Position numbers and translations under genes: made by a program
From: Conoideocrella luteorostrata
Lineage: Eukaryota; Ascomycota; Sordariomycetes; Hypocreales; Clavicipitaceae
Direction: 5' to 3'
DNA: 39,808 nt
Assembly (NCBI GenBank): GCA_032433595.1
Contig: JASWJB010000363.1
Coordinates: 1 to 39,808, forward strand
Notes under the pieces: generated by a model
Told to the model about the DNA's origin: nothing
Database searches by the model: none
The model's input: only the letters and a program-made list of their open reading frames with translations
In this document: positions 1-8,058 of the stretch, piece by piece
Layout of the letters: every line of letters begins with the position of its first letter
Numbering within the stretch: position 1 is the stretch's first letter

Positions 1-811
1 AGGTGTGGGGCGCAGTGGATGTGATATCTAGTTATATACCACTCGGGCAAACCGGGCTCATAACTGTCAACACAAAAAGAACATGCTCTAATTGCGCAGC
101 AATTATTGTATATTATAACCTGTGACAATTATTAATTTAATTATTTATACTTATACTTATTATTTAATTAAACTTATTAAATATAGCTTTAATATAAGAG
201 TTATAAGCTTAGGAGAAAGTTAAAGTATTTTCTTATAACTTTTATTATATAAAAAAGTATAAAACTTATATATATATAAAATTTAAAATTTAAAATTTAA
301 GTATATAATAAAGCAAAGGTCCGCAAGGCTGGGTCTCAGTGAAACAGAGCCTATATGGCTGCCATGGTCTCACTTACCCTTTACTTATCGGCCGAGCTGT
401 TCGGAGCCTTGCAGTAGTAATGTTTTTTGGGGGGGGATATTATATGTCCGACTGCGCCACTTTCTTAAAGACCGGCAAATTGGGTAAAGTGGGCAAATTC
501 ATAGGTTTATTTGCATTTAATCTCGTTATATCCGATTTCCATCGCCTACTAGTTATAGAGACACCTCCCAGAATCATGCACACCGCACTTCCCCACTGCT
601 TCACCGTCTCCAAATCCTTTTGTCACGAAGTGAGCAGCTATGGAAGATCTAAGCAGTGGAATTGTCCTTGTATTCTATCCTATTGACGAGGAATTAGACC
701 TCTTCTTATAGATGAATTCTATCTATGCATTCAAAATCATCGAATTGATAGTCAGCTTTGGAATCAGCATTGTCAGCATCATCAGCATTGTCAGCGTTGT
801 CAACAGCCTCG
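1..811. other. AT-rich non-coding region, RIP-like
   Basis: I see no supportable gene here. Positions about 100-330 are made almost only of A and T, with many TTAA/TATA steps and runs such as repeated 'aaatttaaa' near 281-300, followed by more mixed sequence. The open frame at 339-686 (+) has no recognisable domain and low-complexity edges. Extreme AT content next to accessory genes is what repeat-induced point mutation leaves in ascomycete repeats, but I cannot identify the original element. Positions 715-811 hold the 3' flank of the UstYa-like gene that ends at 812. Confidence 0.5.
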
Positions 812-1869
812 TCAGCAGCTACTCTTGACACCTTTGAATGACGGAGCACGATGAGCCTTCGCCCATTCCTTGATCTAAAGTGCGTCAGAGCGACCAGCGT
901 CTTGGGTTTCACAAGGCCCAGATGGGGGTTAGAAGGGTAGGGCAGCTGACCTTGTCAAAGTCACGACACTCGTGGAGGACATTAGCAAAAGCTCGTATGC
1001 CAAAGTCCGCGGTACTATACTGGAAGACATTGGGTGTGGTATCTGAGGTGCAGATCTGGTGTTGGCGGAGAATATCGATGCAGTGATCGATATGGTGGAT
1101 ACTGAGATCCGTGTTAATGTCCCTCAGTGTTGAATCAACATCTCCATTCTGCATCTGTGTGTACGGATTGTTATAGGAGGTCCACTTCGGGTCTTCAAAG
1201 TAATAGATAGCCTGTCGGATGGAATCCAGGCAATGCAGGTTGTGGAAAACGTTGAGAATGATGAGGTAGCCGCTACCCTCGTATGGTGCTTCGGGCATTG
1301 TTTTATTCGGAAGTCGTAGGGCCTCTTCGTATGTGATGCGAGACATTTCATCTGTATTCAATGTACTTGTGGTCAGCCTTTGTCACTTTTGAGTCACTGA
1401 GGATAGATATAAACGGTGTAGGCTGCCCTACGAGAGTATAAGTTCTTCCACAATCGATTGTTTTGCTCGTTTGGTCGTCCTTGGTATTCTGTTATGTCGC
1501 TGTTTATACTGTTTTTGAACTTGACTAATTTGTGAGAGATGGCCGTCTCGGCCGGTGCTTGGAGTTTATGTTAGTTTCAGTATTGCACAGGGCGGAAGCA
1601 GGCCACGTACACGGCAATGTGAACTCATCCCACCGCTCTCTCGTTCTGGACAACAGAGACTTGTGTATGATAATGCCAAGAACCATGTTTAGAACCACTG
1701 AGGCAACCAGAAAACAAACGGCGACCATCAACTTTCCTCTTGCCATTGTCGGAGTCTTGCGTAATTCTTGTTTCCAAGGCTCAGTTGAGCCATGTTCTGA
1801 GGGAAATAGCTCCCCACTTGGTTTCAGAATAAGCTCCTCTTCAGAGGACCTGGGAGAAGTGTCCATCAT
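812..1869 (-). CDS. UstYa-like (DUF3328) HXXHC oxidase-type protein 1
   Basis: UstYa-family (DUF3328) proteins act in fungal specialised metabolism; characterised members modify RiPP or peptide scaffolds by oxidative cyclisation or hydroxylation, usually while membrane-anchored. Four exons restore one frame: 1611-1869, 1432-1557, 951-1351 and 812-874. The introns are GT-AG, of 53, 80 and 76 nt, and the total of 849 nt gives 282 aa. The product has a charged N-terminus, one membrane helix at about residues 47-68, the family 'YQGRPNEQNN' segment, then HNLHC at about 165-169 and HHIDHC at about 214-219, and a closing HECRDFDK-IKEWAKAHRAPSF tail. Both HXXHC motifs are intact. The start is the first of two adjacent ATGs. 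It diverges from the REI1-like gene across a shared upstream region of about 470 bp. The natural substrate is unknown. Confidence 0.88.
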
Positions 1870-2341
1870 GAGAAAACAATAGGTGAGATAAGACTAGAAA
1901 GGAAGAGACAATGGCAGGAACTTGGAAAAGCAAATGTCCTTTCTGTGTGTGTAATTGGGCTCCTGAATTTGATATCTGTAGAGCCTGGAATCTCTTACAG
2001 AGATCCTGTACACGTATGTTTATGCAATATGCACCTAATGAGTTGCCTTTGGTTGCGTATTGAGAGAGGGGTGTGTGTCTATAAGTTATCACAACACAAG
2101 GCTGCATTAATGAGGGTGTGTGGAGCGCCACGGTCGGTGCGGCTGGCAATCTACATTAGGAAGGCAATGCCTGTCATACGGCGAGGCCGGGGGGGGTGGG
2201 GGGTGCTGCTTTGCGGGGTCTCAATGTTGGCTTTGTGCCATCGTAGCCAACTCCAGATTTCTCCGTTACTCGTCACCACACATGAGCTGTCTCCCCGCTC
2301 GCAATGAGCTTCACAAATACACTTGCTGACAGCCGCACCAT
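1870..2341. promoter_or_regulatory. Divergent intergenic region
   Basis: This 472-bp gap separates the start of the minus-strand UstYa-like gene from the start of the plus-strand REI1-like gene, so it must hold both upstream regions. It contains short GT-rich runs near 1945 and 2070, and a G-rich tract at about 2184-2203 with two runs of seven or eight G. I see no clear TATA box. Short open frames across it on both strands have no family features. Confidence 0.4.
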
Positions 2342-3307
2342 ATGTCTTCCTTGTCCTGTAAACAAGTTGATATCAACGCCATGGCCGAGGGTCTGGATGC
2401 AAACCTCGACGCACTATCCGAGTCAAATCTCCCGAACCTCGAAGCTTTGCATCTGGAAGAAATCGAATCCGAATCAGATGCTCAACACTCTCAGGACAGC
2501 TCTGACGATGAGTCTAGTTCCAACGATGATGATATCAACTTAGAGGTGCGTACACCGGAAGCGCCATTTAATCCGCGACAATGCCTCTTCTGCAAGTCGT
2601 ACAGCACCGGCTTTGACGAGAACCTTGAACACATGACAAAGAAGCATGGCCTCTCCATACTAGAGAGGAATAGGCTAATTGTTGATCTTGTCACCCTCAT
2701 TGAGTACTTTCATCTCATAATATTCGGTTATTTTGAGTGTTTGTACTGCGGTTCGCAGCGGCAGAGCTTTCAGGGGGCCCAGCAGCACATGCTGGGGAAG
2801 GCTCATTGCAAAATTGACATAGCCAAGGAAAATTCCGAGTTCCGGGACTTTTACGGATCTGAAGATAACGAAGACATTACCAAGGCGAGAGAAAGCTGGA
2901 TAGAAATGCTGAAGACGAACTCCATTGATGATGACAAGACGATCCGTTTTGCTTCAGGAAAGATTGCAGCAAAACGTGGGCACGCAACCTCATACCTCGG
3001 CCGACAGAAGGAAACAAAACTGCAAACCCAGCCAACAATGGCCGATATACAAGAAAACAAAATAAACTCAAGCCCTAGTCACACAGCTTCGGCTGATTCC
3101 AAGCGAGTTGTAAAACGAGAGGCCCAGTTTCAGACCCAGCTCGCGAGTCTGAGAGCTGCAGATCGAGCAAGTCTCATGCACCTACCGACTTGGAAACAAA
3201 GAGCACTCGTACTGGAGAGCAAGAAACAAGTGGCAAGGGCAAGAAAGGAGGAGAATGAAATGTTATTGAAGATTCAACTCAAGGCGAACAAAACGCTGAA
3301 GAAGTAA
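2342..3307 (+). CDS. REI1/ZNF622-like C2H2 zinc-finger protein, N-terminally short
   Basis: Rei1/Reh1/ZNF622 proteins are cytoplasmic 60S-subunit biogenesis factors that help recycle shuttling factors. This intronless frame encodes 321 aa. It has an acidic Ser/Asp-rich region (about 40-72), then the family finger 'CLFCKSYSTGFDENLEHM' (about 81-98) followed by KKHGL. A second finger, 'CLYCGSQRQSFQGAQQHM' with a trailing KAHCK (about 132-159), comes next, then a basic C-terminal helix rich in Lys/Arg. The family normally begins with a further C2H2 finger of the TCxxC type; no such exon is visible upstream, so the protein looks N-terminally truncated relative to family members of about 400-500 aa. 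An alternative start is the ATG at 2381. It may be a divergent paralogue rather than the housekeeping copy. Confidence 0.75.
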   Translation: MSSLSCKQVDINAMAEGLDANLDALSESNLPNLEALHLEEIESESDAQHSQDSSDDESSSNDDDINLEVRTPEAPFNPRQCLFCKSYSTGFDENLEHMTKKHGLSILERNRLIVDLVTLIEYFHLIIFGYFECLYCGSQRQSFQGAQQHMLGKAHCKIDIAKENSEFRDFYGSEDNEDITKARESWIEMLKTNSIDDDKTIRFASGKIAAKRGHATSYLGRQKETKLQTQPTMADIQENKINSSPSHTASADSKRVVKREAQFQTQLASLRAADRASLMHLPTWKQRALVLESKKQVARARKEENEMLLKIQLKANKTLKK

Positions 3308-4077
3308 TGCATTTGTTTCCCGACAGGGACAGAATGACAACAGATACAACTGTAAAAGTACGGCTGCGAATATCACTACCCAACTACTTAGGTCGATAAA
3401 TAGGAGCTCACAATTAGTTTTTTCCGCTGATTGAACCAAAAATGCATGTTGTCAGAGTAGAAGCGACCTGAGAAGAGATAATTATCAAAGCTCAACTTGT
3501 CGAGATGTACGACTTGGAACAACACTCTCCACCACCCTAGGCTGCAATACCTAGGCTTCAATGAGTGCAGGCTAACAAGAAGGTGTGCTTGCTACCCCAA
3601 TAGACTAAATAGGTCCACCGCTGCTTGAACTGCACCTTACAATGACACTACGGTTCTGTATTGTCTTGTGAACCATACGCCAGTCTGGGCAAGATTGATA
3701 ATCTAAAAGAAGTCTTGAGCACTATGTCACGTCCGTATAACCATTACGCAGGATTTCAAGTGAATTCACAATTGAACGGGTAATTAAGACGAAACATTTC
3801 AGATTCCACAGTATGCTAACTAAGCCAAGGGAGTTTGTCAACCCAGAATCTTATTGTTTCCCCTGGATTGGTCTTGGTGGTGACAGTTACACAAACAGTT
3901 GTCCAGGTACATCCCAATGGATTTGTCTTTTTCGTACACAGACATAAGTGTGCTCGGGTGTGTGCAAAGCAACTATTCAAATAGGGAGTAACGCTTAGAA
4001 TGAACCAGAAACAGAATGACAGGTGCCAAGGCCTACCTCGACGTAGAATATGACTGTCGCAGGCCTGTGTTTACTAG

Positions 4078-4194
4078 TTAGGCCAAGTAACTGGATACTC
4101 GGCCTCGTCAACACTTCTTGTTGGGCCAAGTGACCGGGTACTCGGCTGTGTCGACAGTCCTCTTGTTGGGCCAAGTAACTGGGTACTCAGCTTT
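4078..4194. repeat. Degenerate ~44-bp tandem repeat, about 2.6 copies
   Basis: Three successive units share the core 'ttgggccaagtaactgggta' with small changes. They start at about 4078, 4121 and 4166; the first two are 43 and 45 bp and the third is partial. Between cores lies a more variable 'ctcggc...gtc...cttcttg' segment. No coding frame runs through it. It looks like a local minisatellite. Confidence 0.75.
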
Positions 4195-4720
4195 GGAATC
4201 ATCTAGATCGGGGACTGGAAGAGCTGACGCCGCAGCAAAGTATTAAATAAACGTTTTGAAGTGCATCTTATAAACTGAGGACTGATATTTAATTGATAAG
4301 AGGGGAAGTGTTATGATTCAGTACAGAATTTGAGAGAGTGCCAATTGAACAAGTCGCCTTATTCATAGGACAGAACGAGTTTCACAACCAAATTAGCCAT
4401 CTTTAGTCATAGGAGACTCTGTTGCACACTGGTCAAGCAGACCAGACTGCAGCAGACCCAGTCAACGGTGAGACCGACCCCGTCTGTTCCTATCCCACCC
4501 CTTCTGGTTCGGCGCAGTCCTAAAACATAACAGTATTTGGCTTATTTCCCCCGGCAAACACGTCAGCTGTTTCCGTAACACCCTCTTTTGAATGAATGAA
4601 GAGTCAGAGAACTTTTGCGAAAATGGCTTGGTCATGCTGCATGCAGGAATGTTGGGTCGAACCGGACGCCTTTCTCCTCAAGGTCTGGTAGGATCGCCAA
4701 TTTGTCCAGGCGACATACTC

Positions 4721-4811
4721 GTTGATCGTCAGTCGTTGGTCGTTGGTCGTTGGTCTTTGGTCTTTGGTCGTTGGTCGTTGGTCGTTGGTTGTTGGTCGTT
4801 GGTCGTTGGTG
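4721..4811. repeat. 7-bp minisatellite (GTTGGTC), 13 units
   Basis: The 91 bases divide exactly into 13 seven-base units. Most are gttggtc, with variants gttgatc, gtcagtc, tttggtc (twice), gttggtt and a terminal gttggtg. Both strands remain open across the tract, which produces artificial repeated peptides in short frames. Confidence 0.92.
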
Positions 4812-5199
4812 GCGCCATTCTCTGAATCGTGCACGCGGGGACCATGGATCTTTGCCTTTTGTTTCCTCTTCGTAGACAGGGAATGAGTCAGGCTAGAGGC
4901 GAGAAGTCTGAATCTGCAATCCTCTGCGAGGTGTGAATAAAACAGGGTTCCTTGTTGGTTTTATTTGACGACGAGAATGAACATGGAATGGAGGCTAGTT
5001 AGCTTCTCTAAACTTTGAGCAGAGGTAAAGCCGTCGGACAGCAGGCATAAGTACTATATGCAACCAATGATGCTCTAGTGACTAAATAACCGAATTGCTC
5101 ACATCGTACCATGTTACTCAACTGGCTACCGCGACCCCGTTGACTCCATCTCTCGTTAGGCTGAAAGCACGTTGGTGTGGGCAACCATTCATCTGTACA

Positions 5200-5925
5200 A
5201 TGAATCTTTTCCCTATGTTCAAACAAGAGTACACAGCTCTTCCTAGCAATTCTACGCCTGGGACAAAAGCTGACCAGTCTCCAAAATCGGCAGTGAAGCG
5301 TTGGGCTCTGTTAGTCTTACTTCTTTGGTGGAACGCTATTGCTTTCGGCTGGGCTATCTACGGCTTCAAAAGCTACCTCAACTCTGGCAAGCCGGCAGTG
5401 TCGCCAGTATCATGCGACTGCGGTGCGACCATAGATGAGGCCATTTCTATGGGCTGCAAATACGATAACCTCTCTGTATCATGGCTTCCACCTCAATGCC
5501 GCGATGATGAGCTCACAGCGGAATTTAACAACGCCGGTCCTGGTGGCGAGTGGCGATACTGGGCGGATCGAAACCAAACTCAACCGCTGACAATCGAAGA
5601 AGTGGGTGCCTTGGCTGCAAAATCCATTCGAGAAGCTCAATTCTGGACTGCTTTTGGCTGGCACGTTAGCCATTGCTCGTTTTACTGGAGAAAAGAGTAT
5701 AGAATGAGGGAGGGAGGACTTCAGGTTGAGCATCGCTACGATAGAGAAAGCCATGTCAAACACTGCCACATGGCCTTCATGGCAAGAACGCCACTAAATG
5801 AGCCAAATACCAAGGCAGCTGTTGGTTTGGGTGGTGATAAGGTGGGAGGAGTTAGGACGAAGGAGCAGATTGAACAAGAAAATGTGGACCACGAACATGT
5901 ACACGAACATCGTTTAAATGTTTAG
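5200..5925 (+). CDS. Single-pass membrane protein with two HXXHC motifs (UstYa-related?)
   Basis: This intronless gene of 241 aa belongs to a family widespread in moulds and usually annotated only as hypothetical. Visible features are a polar N-terminus, a membrane helix at about residues 35-55, then CDCG, 'GCKYDNLSVSWLPP', CRDDELTAEF and 'YWADRNQTQPL'. Next come HVSHC at 155-159 followed by FYWRK, and HVKHC at 185-189. The paired HXXHC signature, membrane anchor and size are shared with UstYa/DUF3328 proteins, although the rest of the sequence differs. I infer a related metal-dependent oxidase-type function, which is not proven. I chose the ATG at 5200; an in-frame ATG at 5095 would add 35 residues lacking family character, and the ATG at 5215 is also possible. 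The next gene is tail to tail with it, 436 bp downstream. Confidence 0.8.
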   Translation: MNLFPMFKQEYTALPSNSTPGTKADQSPKSAVKRWALLVLLLWWNAIAFGWAIYGFKSYLNSGKPAVSPVSCDCGATIDEAISMGCKYDNLSVSWLPPQCRDDELTAEFNNAGPGGEWRYWADRNQTQPLTIEEVGALAAKSIREAQFWTAFGWHVSHCSFYWRKEYRMREGGLQVEHRYDRESHVKHCHMAFMARTPLNEPNTKAAVGLGGDKVGGVRTKEQIEQENVDHEHVHEHRLNV

Positions 5926-6361
5926 ATATTTCGGCTTGAGTGGGGTGGACGTAGTTATAAATAAGGTTGAAAGACGTATTTCGTATAAACTCTACGACGT
6001 AGTTGGGATCTCGAAGTGTGCATGATGCCTAAACAGCTGCAGATTTTGAATATCTGAAGCACGCAACGCATTCGGGACGTAATTTGAAAGACACAAAGTA
6101 TCAGGTCAGCTGATCAGTCTTAGTATTGCCAATGTAGTTCACTAGTATATCCCTATTGTAAATCGCCATGTACTGGAACATAAAGTAACGTGTCCACAAA
6201 TAAAAGCGCCGACCCTTCTTCTACTTGTGTCATAGGCGGACCACTCAAAGCCATCAGGAGGCTCCATCATCCTTGTTTGCCCCCAGGCCCTCCTTCGCGA
6301 ACGCCGGCCCTTGATGGATATGAGTACTCTATCATGTCTCCAGGTTTACGAACGAACGAAG
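5926..6361. other. Convergent 3' intergenic region
   Basis: The 436 bp between the stop of the 5200-5925 (+) gene and the stop of the 6362-7412 (-) gene should hold both 3' ends. I see no gene. The frames at 6190-6411 and 6311-6583 (+) are antisense shadows of the UstYa-like gene and its flank. Confidence 0.5.
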
Positions 6362-7412
6362 TCACTCACCAAATTTGGGATGGACCAGCAGTCCGGCTTG
6401 ATACATGTTGATTCTCCGATCCTTGGCCCATTCATCCACAGCATTCCAGTTCCGGCACGTGTGCGGCATCATATCAGCGTGAGGCATCTTGTCGTCCGCT
6501 CTCCAGTGCCAGGTGGAGAGGCCAACATCCGCGTGACACATGGCCGATTGACGGATATAGTTGATGCAATGATCTGGGTTTAGGAGTTAAACGAGGAGAT
6601 TCAAGTGCAGTTCAGTTCATGAGCAGATTTAGAGAAGGTCAATAAGAGTTGGAAACAAACCTCGATGTCGTTCTCTTTCATGAGTCTGCTCTGCGGATGA
6701 GTTCGGATAGAAGTAATCCGGGTATAAACTCCAACGAACAAGTTTCTTTTGGGTCAGTTTATGACTGTATTATTGTATCTGAAGCAGCAAAAGAATACTC
6801 ACAAGGCAGTGTAGCTCGTGGTAAACGTTGATAAGAGCAGCATATCCGCCCGTTTCGTCATTGACCTCGACCGCATTCTCTAGTCTTCCCAGATTTTTAA
6901 AGTCATCTTTCGAAATTCGCACATCAAAACCTGCACACAACCACAAGCGATCAGACATGTCGTAACCAACAACACATCGGCAAAAAGAAAATCGTCTGTG
7001 CAAGCAAGTACCTTGAAGGAGGTGGTGCCAGTTTGCCTCAGTTTCAGGATTAGGAGCACCGGTCCAAAGATGATCTTCATCGGTGATGAAGTCTTTGATC
7101 TCATATCCGATGACGTTCTGAAGCGGTGCTTTGAGCGGTGCGTGTTAACTGAGGCTAGTTGGTGGAGTGTGGATTCTGCAGCGTACTTACAATACGTCAG
7201 ATCTCTTCGAGTCGATATTCTGAGGGAAAAGTATGAGGCCAGAGAGATGTTGACCAAGCCACAACATTGAAGAGGGAGACTTTTGTACAAGAAGTCATTC
7301 CGAGCACCGATCTTTTCCTCACTTTAGGTTCGGAACTCGGTAGCAGAGATTCATAGTCATCATCGGATAGCTTGCCATCTAGAGGAGCTTGTCGATGATC
7401 TGTGTCGGGCAT
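6362..7412 (-). CDS. UstYa-like (DUF3328) protein 2, apparent frameshift
   Basis: This is a second UstYa/DUF3328 homologue. Exons that restore family sequence are 7191-7412, 7012-7128, 6803-6930, 6661-6745 and 6362-6573, with GT-AG introns of 62, 81, 57 and 87 nt. Markers are the start MPDTDHRQAPLDGKLSDDDY, then 'NVIGYEIKDF', 'GFDVRISKDDF', YHELHC, a WSLYPDYFYP segment, HRDHC, 'MCHADVGLSTWHWR' and MMPHTCRNW. Both HXXHC motifs are present. Exon 1 does not stay in one frame: the N-terminal frame must shift to the -1/+2 frame around 7240-7255, inside the membrane helix, to reach the gtaagt donor in phase. The exons sum to 764 nt, one short of a multiple of three. It is either a real inactivating deletion or a sequence error. 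The 3' end may carry another intron, since gtgagt lies at the stop. Confidence 0.78.
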
Positions 7413-8058
7413 TTTGAGGTTTCTGGAAAGTGTGAAACGTCTATTGGAGCAGCAAATGGAAGGAATACAAGTGTAATGAGTCAAGGACAATACCACTGTC
7501 AAGATAAATGAGAACCCCTTTAACATTTGCCAGCATTTTCGTGACACAAGCCGTCGCGCAGCAAGCTGCTCGCTTGAAGCAAACGAATATTATGCAGGGA
7601 GCGAGTAATGGCCAGATTAGGAAGTGGCCGAGGTCAGCGTACGTTTATTGCTATCCATCTACGGAGTACCGTATGCGTCACCCCTCTGCGGCTCGCTGAA
7701 ATTATCAATTTTATTCCCACTCCCTCGCCACCGTACACGGCTGGCGGCTGGACCTTGGTCAATTAATGTCTGTTGTCTGACACCAGCTCGCCGCGACGAA
7801 CAGACTCTCTTACCTTCCGCGCTGTTGGAAATACAAGCAAACTCTCTCAACGATCTTCTATCATCCTGAAGCCTGAAGGGGCTGTTGGTCTCGTACGCCT
7901 TTTATCTCGTCACACCCACCAGTTCCTTGTAGAGCGTTGAATGGGCGAAACATCGCAAATCCACCGCCCTTCCCCCCCTGTTGCCCAACACTTGGATCAA
8001 CAAGGCTTGTTCGTTCATTTTCTTCTTTCGGTTTTCGGTCAAGTATCCTACTGTCGAC
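7413..8058. promoter_or_regulatory. Divergent promoter region, UstYa-like 2 / ABC transporter
   Basis: These 646 bp lie between two genes transcribed away from each other, a typical arrangement for co-regulated cluster genes. The half next to the transporter is pyrimidine-rich (for example cttccccccctg at about 7969-7980 and a T/C run at about 8018-8032), as in many fungal 5' regions. No confident TATA box or palindromic factor site is visible. The short frames here have no family features. Confidence 0.45.

Larger units (their letters stand above)
3308..5199. other. 1.9-kb non-coding stretch
   Basis: No gene is supported. The sequence has moderate GC and stops in all frames. It contains a degenerate tandem repeat at 4078-4194 and a 7-bp minisatellite at 4721-4811, listed separately. 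The frames at 4592-4825 (+) and 4604-4834 (-) exist only because a 7-bp unit stays open in several frames. The last part, roughly 4830-5199, is the upstream region of the membrane-protein gene that starts at 5200. Confidence 0.6.

Noticed and set aside
339..686. 115-codon open frame near the left edge
   Set aside because: No domain, no homologous feel, and it sits in AT-rich decayed DNA with a poly-G run inside the frame.
4592..4834. Frames with repeated peptides (GRWSLVV-like on plus, NDQRPTT-like on minus) resembling a repeat-type RiPP precursor
   Set aside because: The repeats are the direct product of the 7-bp minisatellite read in different frames. There is no signal peptide and no dibasic Kex2-type site between units.
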